From positions 90,007 to 154,006 of the forward strand of contig DASXZH010000090.1 of assembly GCA_036502005.1 (NCBI GenBank): DNA of 64,000 nt. The letters run 5' to 3'. Of the stretch, positions 42,227 to 50,385 are shown one piece after another. The position numbers and the translations under genes are program-made. This stretch comes from DASXZH01 sp036502005 (GTDB taxonomy: Bacteria > Armatimonadota > Fimbriimonadia > Fimbriimonadales > Fimbriimonadaceae). Position 1 is the first letter of the stretch. Every line of letters begins with the position of its first letter. A model generated the notes under the pieces. That model had not been told where the DNA came from. It searched no databases and saw only the letters and a program-made list of their open reading frames with translations.

Positions 42227-43264
42227 TCACTCCTCAATGGCTTTGGAAACTGTGAAAACGATCTTCTTCCCCTGCAGCGCGGGCTTGCCTTCGAACTTGG
42301 GGATCTTGCCCACAAGCATCAAAAGGTCTTTTTCCGTGCGCTGGTCAAGGCGAAGGACATCGCCGGGCCTCAGGGCCAAGAAATCCTTCATATCCAACTT
42401 GGCTTTGCCAAGGCGGACGGTGCATTCAACCTCTGTATGGTTGATCTGATTGGAAAGCTGCTTTCTGGAACCGGCGGTTTGCTTTCGCGAACTGGCCGAG
42501 AACCACTTTTGGGCGCTGAGCTTTGCGGTAACCGGCTTAAGCAGCAGGTAGGGAATGCACAAGCTCATGGCGCCCCGCTGGGTGCCGATTTTGACCTCAA
42601 AAAGGATGGTGACGACGATGTCGTTCGGAGGCGCGATCTGGACGAACTGGGCGCTCGTTTCCATGCCTTCGATGGTGGGGTTGACAACGACGACACCTTC
42701 CCATGCGGTCTTAAGGGTCGCAAACATTCGCTCGATCGTTTGCCGAACGAGGGGGCGTTCAATATCGGTGAGAACGTTGCGGCTGATGGCTCGGCCGGGG
42801 CCTCCCAGCATTCGGTCGATCATCGTGAAGATGAGGCCGAACTCGATCTCGAGCACTGCCTGGCCGGCAAGCGGCGTCAGGGACATAACGGTGAAAACGG
42901 ATTGGCTTATGCTGCGCAGATACTCTTCGTAGGGGACTTGCTCGATGGAGATGAGGTCCATGCTGATGGCCGTTCGCAGGTAGGCGGAAAGGCCGGAGCC
43001 GGCAAGCCGCGCGAACGTCTCGTGCAGCATCTGCAGGGTTCGGAGTTGGTCTTTGGAAAACTTGTCCGGCCTTCGGAAATCATAGACTTCGTAAGCCTTG
43101 TTGAACTTGCTAACGGTTCGGGCGGGGGCCAAGTCAGAGAAAGTTTGGAGGTTTGACTGGCGGGGAAGGGTGTCGTTCTCGCTAACTTCACCAGCCGCTT
43201 CGGAATCGCTATTGAGCGAGTTGAGAAGTGCTTCTATTTCGGCTTGTGAAAGGATGTCTGACAT
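42227..43264 (-). CDS. fliM: Flagellar motor switch protein FliM
   Basis: The 345-residue protein starts MSDILSQAEIEALLNSLNSD, the CheY-P-binding motif of FliM. The middle domain has TLQMLHETFARLAGSGLSAY, FGLIFTMIDRMLGGPGR and LVRQTIERMFATLKTAWEGV, and the C-terminal SpoA domain includes VRLGKAKLDMKDFLALRPGD. FliM links the rotor to chemotaxis signalling. It opens the fliM-fliY-fliO-fliP-fliQ-fliR-flhB cluster. fliL, usually just upstream, is about 19.5 kb away. Confidence 0.95.
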   Translation of the reverse strand: MSDILSQAEIEALLNSLNSDSEAAGEVSENDTLPRQSNLQTFSDLAPARTVSKFNKAYEVYDFRRPDKFSKDQLRTLQMLHETFARLAGSGLSAYLRTAISMDLISIEQVPYEEYLRSISQSVFTVMSLTPLAGQAVLEIEFGLIFTMIDRMLGGPGRAISRNVLTDIERPLVRQTIERMFATLKTAWEGVVVVNPTIEGMETSAQFVQIAPPNDIVVTILFEVKIGTQRGAMSLCIPYLLLKPVTAKLSAQKWFSASSRKQTAGSRKQLSNQINHTEVECTVRLGKAKLDMKDFLALRPGDVLRLDQRTEKDLLMLVGKIPKFEGKPALQGKKIVFTVSKAIEE

Positions 43265-43940
43265 TGGTGCTTTACCGTGCGGGCTTTTTTCGAAAGCGTT
43301 TTCAGGGCTATCAGTATCGTTATTGGCAAAGCCCGTATTTTCTGTAGCTCCCCAGGATGGAAAAGTTGAGAATTTACTTTAGGTTTGGGGAAAGTCGAAA
43401 GTCGAAAGTCGATGGTCGAAGGTCGAAGGGGAGGGAGAATGTGTTATGTCTTGTGTCTTGGTGCCGGAAGCCAATGGATGGCGGATGGCGGATGGCGGAT
43501 GGCGGATGGAGTCGCTAGCCCGCCTACGGCGCGTTGCTGCTCCTCGCAATGGCAAAATTTGCTAATGGGTTTTAAGAAAGCGGGGGACCAACCCCTCCTC
43601 CACCCCGACGGATCGGGGCTAGGTTCCCCTTTCGCTCGTCGTCCCTCCTCGCATATAAGGGGAACCAGTGAGTGCTCAGTCTTGAGTTCTGAGTCCTAGT
43701 GAGGGAAGTTGATCGTCGATTGGGGGATGGCGGATAGGGGATTACGGATAGGGGATAACGGATAGGGGATTACGGATAGGGGAGCCGACGTGGCGATTTG
43801 TTAAGTTAGGCTCTGGATTTGCAAGCCGGTGGGATGCCTGGTAGATTGCCGCGTCGCTAGCTCGCCTGCGGCGCACTGCCGCTTCCTCGCAATGACAAAA
43901 TTACTAATTGCCGCAATATAGCAATCGGCTCTTCCATATT
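43265..43940. repeat. Repeat-only region between fliM and the secreted-protein array
   Basis: No gene is seen. In order: AGTCGAA-type heptads (about 43391-43430); GGATGGC heptads (about 43475-43509); a CATTGCGAGG-class repeat (43502-43555); the 45-bp hairpin (43622-43666); CTCAGTC/TTGAGTT units (about 43676-43700); eight units GGATAGG, GGATTAC, GGATAGG, GGATAAC, GGATAGG, GGATTAC, GGATAGG, GGAGCCG (43732-43787); a second, longer CATTGCGAGG-class repeat (43803-43903). Confidence 0.75.
43622..43666. repeat. 45-bp hairpin element, copy 1
   Basis: GGTTCCCCTT (43622-43631) and AAGGGGAACC (43657-43666) are perfect 10-base arms around TTCGCTCGTCGTCCCTCCTC-type loop. It is preceded by CCCCGACGGATCGGGG, a second small hairpin. 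Copies 2-5 lie behind the next genes of the array. It may act as a two-way terminator or be a REP-like element. Confidence 0.8.
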
Positions 43941-43974
43941 GGCGGAAAGAACTATATCATTGTAGAGTCCGTTT
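43941..43974 (+). promoter_or_regulatory. Conserved upstream block of array gene 1
   Basis: GGCGGAAAGAACTATATCAT followed by TGTAGAGTCCGTTT is repeated upstream of array gene 3 at 50287-50319 with few changes, while the flanks diverge. TATATCA/TATATTA could be the -10 region. It lies about 50-75 bases before the TTG start. Confidence 0.45.
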
Positions 43975-44019
43975 CGAAATCCATAACATTCCAGGGCGCC
44001 AGAGGATTTGGGAGTACAT

Positions 44020-46644
44020 TTGTTAGAAAGCATTTATCGTAAGGCCAGAGTTGGCCATAAACATTATCGAACCGCGATGAGCAAGCTGGTTACGGCTTTG
44101 CTTCTTATCGGGGCCATGGTTTCGGCGGTCGCTCAAACAGCAACCATAACCGCCTTGCCTTCAACGTTTACCGCGTATGCCCTTTCTAGAAACGGAAAGG
44201 TTGTGGTTGGAGTGGACACGAGCACCAACACAGCCGCATATTGGATCAACGGCACGGTAATTGACCTCCCCGGGGCGGGTTCCCCGTCGGCTGCTTATAG
44301 CTGCAATGTCGACGGGTCCATTATTGTTGGTAAGAGCCTCGGGCAGCCTTTTACTTTCATTAGGGATTCTTTTGAAAACCCTTTTCAGAATCTCCCCTTA
44401 CTAGGTGGTACGTCAGCCGGTGAGGCAACCTTAATTAGTGCTAACGGGTTGACCATCGCGGGCTACTGCGATGGAAAACCAGTAGCCTGGGAGATTGGGG
44501 GCGTCGAAGGTATCGAGACTGGCTATACAAGCACTGTTTTGAACGGCGTTAGCGACGATGGTTCAACCATCGCGTGCGATATTCAAGGCAACTATAGCAC
44601 GAAAACTGTCCCTAATGTAAATACCCAGCAAAGTCCGGGATTAATTAGTCTTGGAAGCTTCGATGACGGTCCAAATGTAATCATCATCCAGCCCTTTGAC
44701 GCTCTCGGCGATGGCCAGTCAACTGGCTTTGAGGGCTTATTTTGCTTAACTTCTGATGGCAGCACCTTATACGGGGGCGGCTATGATGCTTACGATGAAA
44801 CGTTTACTAGTAACGGTAACCCATATTCAAATCCGGAGACTCATGGATTTGTCGCCGCCGTTCTTTTGCCTGCAACTCTGGCAAATAACCAATTAGGGAA
44901 TTTTAGAAACTTTGAGGTCCACTCTTGCAGCGCCGACGGTAGTGTTCTTGCGGGGGATCAAATAACAGCGGTAATCGAGCCTGATGGTAACAATAATCCA
45001 CAGTTTGTTGCGTTCGATTTCGAAGGTTTTACGGACATTGCGTTTGGCGGCAACGTTCAGGATTTGCAGCAGTTTCTTTCCAATAAAGGAGCGAGTTTTC
45101 CCGCTGGTAATGCTGAAGACGGCGTTTCAACCCAGGCTATGTCGGCCGATGGCTCCGTTATTTTGGGAACGATGACGCCTGACGGAACGACAACGACAAA
45201 CTATCTGGCGACGATCACCCCGGCAGTGACAAGCCTTAATCTCGATCAACCGGCTTTTGTGGGTGGCTCCTATGTGCAGGCAACGGTTGGTTTGGACTAC
45301 CCAGCCCCGGCAGACTCAACGGTCAACATTACAAGCGACACCCCAGCAGTTATTCCAAACATTTCGGTAGCCGTTCCTCAAGGAACGATGCTTGGAGCTA
45401 CGACCCTGACGACAACTGCCGTGACGCGAACAACTTACGTGAACCTCACAGCCACGCTTGGTCAATCTACTACAACCACTTTTGTAGTGGTAAATCCTGC
45501 CCTGCCTGTGATCACCGAACTCTATCCTTCCGCAGGAACCGTTGTTGGAGGGAATCCTATTCTCGGTTATGTTGACCTTTCCTTTGGCTTCGGAGTGCCA
45601 GAATCGGTGACTATTACCAGTGACAACGCTAATGTTCAAATTTCAGGAGGAGGCGTGTCTTTCGCAGCAGGAGCTTCTGCAGCATCTTTCGCCATCACAT
45701 CGACGCCGGTCACGGCGGTTACCAAGGCGACGATTACGGCCACGCTTGCGAATTCTAGCGTGTCTACAGTTGTCACAGTCGTCCCTCCCAGTGTTTCTTT
45801 GGTGAGAGTGGCGCCTTCTCCGGTTGTGGGCGGGACGAGCACGAAGGTGGCTGTCTACCTTAATGGAATGGCCCCAACCGGGGGGCTTGCCGTAAAAGTT
45901 TCAAGCAACAACTCGGCTGCGGTCGTTCCGGCTACGATCACGGTTCCCGCGGGGGCAACGGCGGCCAATGCTGTTGTGACAACGACTGCGGTTACAAGTT
46001 CAACGCCAGTTACGATTAATGCTGCCACCGGCTCGATAACGGTGACGACGAACTTGGTCGTCAATCCGGTTTTCTATCCTGCCATTACAGGTTTTTATCC
46101 CTCGGCAGGGGTGGTTGTTGGTGGAAATGCGGCCACGGCCTCTGTAACTCTTGCTTCAGCCGCGCCAACAGGCGGGGAAGTTGTCCATTTGACTAGCAAC
46201 ACGGTTGGAGTTACGGTTCCCTCGTCGGTCACGGTCTTATCAGGCAAGACCAGCATATCTTTCTCAGTCACGTCCACTCCGGTTAAGGCGGTCACGAATG
46301 TGCAACTCACGGCGACCCTGGGAACTTCAACTGTGAACACGATTGTGACGGTAGTTCCCCCTTCGGTTTCATTGGTGCGGGTTGCTCCATCACCAGTAGT
46401 TGGCGGACTTAGCACGAAGGTAGCTGTTTATCTAAATGGCAAAGCGCCAACCGGTGGATTTGCTGTTAGCGTGGCTAGCAGTAGCTCATCTGCTGTCGTG
46501 CCTGCTATTATCACGGTTCCTGCGGGCGCTACGGCCGCGAACGCGACGGTCACGACGAGCAAGGTTACGGCTGCCACCACGGTTGTTGTGACGGCGAAGA
46601 CCGGATCAACGACAGTGGAAACCACGATGGTTGTTAATCCGTAA
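44020..46644 (+). CDS. Secreted HAF-repeat/Ig-like repeat protein, array gene 1
   Basis: The 874-residue protein starts with a signal peptide (KLVTALLLIGAMVSAVAQ). Residues about 35-395 are HAF-like repeats, with recurring YALSRNGKVVVGVDTSTNTA AYW, SCNVDGSIIVGKS and SDDGSTIACD units, probably a beta-propeller. Then come five Ig-like modules of about 90 residues. The first starts NLDQPAFVGGS, the rest alternate type A (ITELYPSAGTVVGGN) and type B (VSLVRVAPSPVVGG). It ends VVNP with no sorting signal seen. The start is TTG 44020, five bases after GGGAG; TTG 44008 is less likely. The N-terminus pairs it with gene 3. Confidence 0.82.
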   Translation: MLESIYRKARVGHKHYRTAMSKLVTALLLIGAMVSAVAQTATITALPSTFTAYALSRNGKVVVGVDTSTNTAAYWINGTVIDLPGAGSPSAAYSCNVDGSIIVGKSLGQPFTFIRDSFENPFQNLPLLGGTSAGEATLISANGLTIAGYCDGKPVAWEIGGVEGIETGYTSTVLNGVSDDGSTIACDIQGNYSTKTVPNVNTQQSPGLISLGSFDDGPNVIIIQPFDALGDGQSTGFEGLFCLTSDGSTLYGGGYDAYDETFTSNGNPYSNPETHGFVAAVLLPATLANNQLGNFRNFEVHSCSADGSVLAGDQITAVIEPDGNNNPQFVAFDFEGFTDIAFGGNVQDLQQFLSNKGASFPAGNAEDGVSTQAMSADGSVILGTMTPDGTTTTNYLATITPAVTSLNLDQPAFVGGSYVQATVGLDYPAPADSTVNITSDTPAVIPNISVAVPQGTMLGATTLTTTAVTRTTYVNLTATLGQSTTTTFVVVNPALPVITELYPSAGTVVGGNPILGYVDLSFGFGVPESVTITSDNANVQISGGGVSFAAGASAASFAITSTPVTAVTKATITATLANSSVSTVVTVVPPSVSLVRVAPSPVVGGTSTKVAVYLNGMAPTGGLAVKVSSNNSAAVVPATITVPAGATAANAVVTTTAVTSSTPVTINAATGSITVTTNLVVNPVFYPAITGFYPSAGVVVGGNAATASVTLASAAPTGGEVVHLTSNTVGVTVPSSVTVLSGKTSISFSVTSTPVKAVTNVQLTATLGTSTVNTIVTVVPPSVSLVRVAPSPVVGGLSTKVAVYLNGKAPTGGFAVSVASSSSSAVVPAIITVPAGATAANATVTTSKVTAATTVVVTAKTGSTTVETTMVVNP

Positions 46645-46650
46645 CGCATG

Positions 46651-46685
46651 CGTTGTGCGTTGTGCGTTGTGCGTTGTGCGTTGTG
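46651..46685. repeat. Five perfect CGTTGTG heptads
   Basis: Five identical 7-base units directly behind array gene 1, with a partial sixth. The region from 46686 to 46828 continues with TTGTGTC, GTCGAAT-ATCGAAT-GTCTAAT-GTCGAAG heptads (about 46770-46798) and GGATGGC-type units. No gene. Confidence 0.85.
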
Positions 46686-46828
46686 CGCTTTGTGTTGTGT
46701 CTTCTGTCTTGGTGCCGGAGGTCGATAGTCGATGGGGGATAGCGGATTCGGGAGCGGATGGGGGATGGACGTCGAATATCGAATGTCTAATGTCGAAGGC
46801 GGAGCGGATGGCGGATAGGGGATGAGGG

Positions 46829-46962
46829 CATAGGCATCAATTTAAGGTTTATTTCCGAGCAGTAGGCTCGCGCCTCACCCGGTTCGCGGACTCACCGACC
46901 TCTCCTTCCGGGAGAGGTTTGGGGTTTGGGAACGCCGAAAAACCCTTAAGTTGATGGCTATG
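46829..46962. mobile_element. MITE-like element, copy C, with 11-bp flanking direct repeats
   Basis: It is 134 bases, the same length as copy B and almost identical to it, with ends CATAGGCATCAATTTAAGG and CCTTAAGTTGATGGCTATG. GGGGATGAGGG flanks it directly at 46818-46828 and 46963-46973. The flanking sequence differs from that of copy B, which is what target duplication predicts. It lies between array genes 1 and 2. Confidence 0.82.
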
Positions 46963-46998
46963 GGGGATGAGGGATGGGGGATGGTAGGTGATCCATTC

Positions 46999-47188
46999 AG
47001 TGGGGCCTAGATTTGATAGCCGGTGTTATGCCGGTTAGGTTGCCGCGTCGCTAGCCCGCCTTTGGCGCGCTGCCGCTTCCTCGCAATGACAAATTTCCGA
47101 ATTGGTGTTCTACATGATCGGCTGGCCAAACAATCTTTCGCCAACTGCTGTATGACTAATCGCGAATGTTTTGTACACTGTAACTAAC
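46999..47188. repeat. CATTGCGAGG-class repeat and conserved block before array gene 2
   Basis: 47009-47098 is a diverged copy of the array spacer repeat (AGCCGGTG...GCCGCGTCGCTAGCC...CTCGCAATGACAAAT). At 47166-47188 ATGTTTTGTACACTGTAACT is shared with 55668-55690 before array gene 5 (ATGTTTTTGTAGACTGTAGT) and may be part of a common promoter. Confidence 0.6.
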
Positions 47189-47254
47189 TCGCTTTTGTTG
47201 CAATCCTGCGAGGAAGGCACTTATTGCCGTTTGGCATGCGAGCTTTGGGAGATT

Positions 47255-49873
47255 ATGCTAACTATATTCAAACGGGCCAACGTGGGGCCAACAAGTCATC
47301 GTGCCTCGACAGTTACCAGATTGGTCGCAGCATTATTACTGATCGCAAGTGCGACTTATGCCGCCGCGCAGACGGCGACTCTAACGGGGCTTGGGCCCAA
47401 CTTCACCGCGAACGGAATGTCCAGAAACGGCAACGTAGTGGTTGGAGTTGATACGGCTAACAATCAGGCAGCCTATTGGTCGAATGGGACGGTCGTTGAT
47501 CTTACGAGTAGCAGTGGATCGGTGGCGAATAGCTGTAATGAGGACGGATCCATCATTGTTGGCTTGAATAATAACACTCCCGTTTATTGGGTGCTGAATG
47601 GGTTCGCATATACACAGGAAACGCTCCCGATGCTCAGTGGCACTACATCGGGCGCAGCGCTTCTCATCAGTGCAAATGGACAAGTGATTGTGGGCAATTG
47701 CGACAATACGAGGGTGGTTTGGACTCTCACAGGCGTTTACGCCATTCCAGATACGGATGCCCTCACTGTTGTAAATGCGATTAGCGATGATGGTTCAACG
47801 ATTCTGAGCGACGCGCAGGGCACTTATTTCGACGCTAAATACGGCTTTCCGGGATTCTTTGATACGCAGCGTATGGTCCAGATCTCAGTCAATGCCTCAG
47901 GTTTAACCACACTTGCCATAAGCCCTTATTACAAGAATAGCAACGATCCTAATAACGATTTGACGGGGTTCGAAGATCTCTTTTGTTTAACTTCTGATGG
48001 GTCTACTCAATATGGCGGGGCGTTCGACTTTTACACCGAAACCGACACTGGGGCTAGCGGTCCAGTTACGGATTACGAGAACGATGGGTTTTGGTCCGTA
48101 GTCAATACCTCTATTGTAAGTGCGCAGTTGGGGTCTTTGACAAACTTCGAGATTCATTCATGCAGCGGCGAAGGCGAAGTTCTTGCCGGCTGCGCAGCAA
48201 CTCCGACGTTCACCACCGATATGTACGGGAAACAGACTTTCAACAACATTACGAATGGCAACTCGGAAATCGCGTTTGGGGGGAAGGTACAAGATTTTAA
48301 GACTTATCTGACCGGAAAGGGTGCCGCGACAACTGGGTGGACTCTAACCAATGTCCCCACCCAGGCCGTGTCAAGCGATGGTTCCGTGCTTTTGGGAGCG
48401 GGCACCGATTCTTCAGTTGATGAAAACTTTATTGCCAAAGTTAGCCCGGCGGTTTCGAGCCTTAGTTCTTCGCAAACCAGCCTCGTGGGAGGAAGTTCTG
48501 TGCAAGCTACAGTTGGGCTAGACTATCCGGCGCCTGCTAAAGCGACGGTTAGCATCGTGAGCAGTAATCCCGCTTACGTCGCGTCTACTTCGGTTACAGT
48601 TCCACAGGGAACCATGCTTGGAGCATTTACTTTCACGACCAAGCCGGTGGTAACGGCAACGAGCGTAGAGCTTACGGCTATGCTTGGTTCAAGTTCGAAG
48701 GTGGTGACCTTAACCGTCAACCCACCCCCAACCCCGGTTATCACAGGGTTCTATCCTTCCGCCGGTGTTATCGTTGGCGGTAACGCGGCAACTGCTTCTG
48801 TAACTCTTGCTTCGGCGCCTGGAACAGCCGGGTATGTAGTTCATTTGGCCAGCAACACTGCCGGATTTACCGTTCCCGCCACGGTTACCGTGCCTTCTGG
48901 CAAAACGAGCGTTTCATTTTCTTTGACCTCGACGCCGGTGACCGTGACCACGAAGGTAGCTTTAACGGCAACTTTTGGGACCTCAATCGAGACCACGGTT
49001 GTGACAGTTGTTCCGCCAACAGTTTCGTTGGTTATAGTTGCGCCGGCACCGGTTGTGGGCGGCGTGAGCACAAAGGTGGCTGTGTACCTGAACGGGAAGG
49101 CCCCCACGGGGGGGCTTGCCGTAAGCGTGGCGAGCAGCAGCGCTTCTGCCGTGGTGCCAGCTTCGATTACAGTTCTTGCCGGTGCCACCGCAGCAAATGC
49201 GACGGTGACAACCAAGGCGGTTGCAAGCTCTACTGCGGTTGTTGTAACCGCTGTAACCGGAGCAGTGACGATGACGACCAATTTTGTTGTCAATCCGGTT
49301 GCTTATCCGGCTATTACCGGGTTCTATCCCTCGGCAGGAGTGGTTGTTGGTGGAAATGCGGCCACGGCCTCTGTAACTCTTGCTTCCGCCGCGCCAACCG
49401 GCGGGGAAGTTGTCCATTTGACTAGCAACACGGTTGGGGTTACGGTTCCAGCCACGGTGACAGTGCCATCAGGCAAGACGAGCGTTTCTTTCTCGCTCAC
49501 CTCCACGCCGGTTAATGCGGTCACGAATGTGCAACTCACGGCGACCCTTGGAACATCGACCGAGAACACGATCGTGACGGTGATTCCTCCTTCGGTTTCG
49601 CTGGTTCGAGTTTCGCCTTCACCTGTGGTTGGTGGCGCGAGCACAAAGGTGGCTGTTTACTTAAATGGTAAAGCTCCAACAGGCGGATTTGCTGTTAGCG
49701 TGGCTAGCAGTAGTTCATCGGCGGTTGTCCCGACGACGATTACCGTTCTTGCCGGTGCCACTTCCGCTAATGCAACGGTGACAACCACAGCGGGAACTGC
49801 CGCAACAACGGTTGTGGTGACGGCTAAGACGGGCTCGACGAGTGTGGATACAACGATGGTGGTTAATCCGTAG
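47255..49873 (+). CDS. Secreted HAF-repeat/Ig-like repeat protein, array gene 2
   Basis: The 872-residue protein has the signal peptide RLVAALLLIASATYAAAQ and HAF-like repeats to about residue 400 (MSRNGNVVVGVDTANNQAAY, SCNEDGSIIVGLN, SDDGSTILSD). Five Ig-like modules follow, in the order opening (SSSQTSLVGGSSVQ), A, B, A, B. The two A modules ITGFYPSAGVIVGGNAATAS and ITGFYPSAGVVVGGNAATAS are near-identical, pointing to internal duplication of an A+B unit of about 555 bases. ATG 47255 follows GGGAG by three bases; this start context is shared with gene 5, which also has the FKRA...TSHRAS N-terminus. Its place outside the cell and binding partner are unknown. Confidence 0.82.
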   Translation: MLTIFKRANVGPTSHRASTVTRLVAALLLIASATYAAAQTATLTGLGPNFTANGMSRNGNVVVGVDTANNQAAYWSNGTVVDLTSSSGSVANSCNEDGSIIVGLNNNTPVYWVLNGFAYTQETLPMLSGTTSGAALLISANGQVIVGNCDNTRVVWTLTGVYAIPDTDALTVVNAISDDGSTILSDAQGTYFDAKYGFPGFFDTQRMVQISVNASGLTTLAISPYYKNSNDPNNDLTGFEDLFCLTSDGSTQYGGAFDFYTETDTGASGPVTDYENDGFWSVVNTSIVSAQLGSLTNFEIHSCSGEGEVLAGCAATPTFTTDMYGKQTFNNITNGNSEIAFGGKVQDFKTYLTGKGAATTGWTLTNVPTQAVSSDGSVLLGAGTDSSVDENFIAKVSPAVSSLSSSQTSLVGGSSVQATVGLDYPAPAKATVSIVSSNPAYVASTSVTVPQGTMLGAFTFTTKPVVTATSVELTAMLGSSSKVVTLTVNPPPTPVITGFYPSAGVIVGGNAATASVTLASAPGTAGYVVHLASNTAGFTVPATVTVPSGKTSVSFSLTSTPVTVTTKVALTATFGTSIETTVVTVVPPTVSLVIVAPAPVVGGVSTKVAVYLNGKAPTGGLAVSVASSSASAVVPASITVLAGATAANATVTTKAVASSTAVVVTAVTGAVTMTTNFVVNPVAYPAITGFYPSAGVVVGGNAATASVTLASAAPTGGEVVHLTSNTVGVTVPATVTVPSGKTSVSFSLTSTPVNAVTNVQLTATLGTSTENTIVTVIPPSVSLVRVSPSPVVGGASTKVAVYLNGKAPTGGFAVSVASSSSSAVVPTTITVLAGATSANATVTTTAGTAATTVVVTAKTGSTSVDTTMVVNP

Positions 49874-49877
49874 GGGA

Positions 49878-50286
49878 AGTCTTGAGTCTTGAGTCCCGGG
49901 GATCCGGAAGTTGACAGTCGATAGTCGATTGGGGCGATCTGTTCTGTTAGGCTCTGGATTTGTGAGCAGGTGGCATGCCGGGTAGATTGCTGCGTCGCTA
50001 GCTCGCCTCCGGCGCGCTGCCGCTTTTCGCAATGACAAATTTGCTCATGGGGTTTTGGGAGGTCTAGGGACCAACCCCTCCTTCGCGCTGCGCGCTAGGT
50101 TCCCCTTTCGCTCGTCGTGCCTCCTCGCATATAAGGGGAACCGGGAAGCGGGGGCCTGACCTATATGGAGATTCCAATCTTCAGCTAGCCTACTGCGCGT
50201 GGCCGCTCCTCGCTATGACAAGTTCCTTTTTGGGCATCTAGAAGTGCATTATTGCCGCAATATAGAAAATGGGTATGCCAGATTGG
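49878..50286. repeat. Spacer repeats between array genes 2 and 3
   Basis: Heptads AGTCTTG-AGTCTTG-AGTCCCG at about 49879-49899; CATTGCGAGG-class repeat at 49945-50043; 45-bp hairpin copy 2 at 50098-50142 with the same GGTTCCCCTT/AAGGGGAACC arms; a partial CATTGCGAGG-class copy at about 50183-50225. No gene. Confidence 0.75.
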
Positions 50287-50319
50287 GCTGAAAGAATTAT
50301 ATTATTGTAGAGTCCGTTT
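50287..50319 (+). promoter_or_regulatory. Conserved upstream block of array gene 3
   Basis: GGCTGAAAGAATTATATTAT followed by TGTAGAGTCCGTTT repeats the block before array gene 1 (43941-43974). Confidence 0.45.
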
Positions 50320-50385
50320 ATAAATCAGTTTCAATTCAGGCGCGAGCGGCGCTTTTAATTTTGCCGGAGGCATCGGGAGAGAAAG

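Noticed and set aside
43385..43790. CRISPR-like array
   Set aside because: The repeats are 7-base units without spacers, and no cas genes are nearby.
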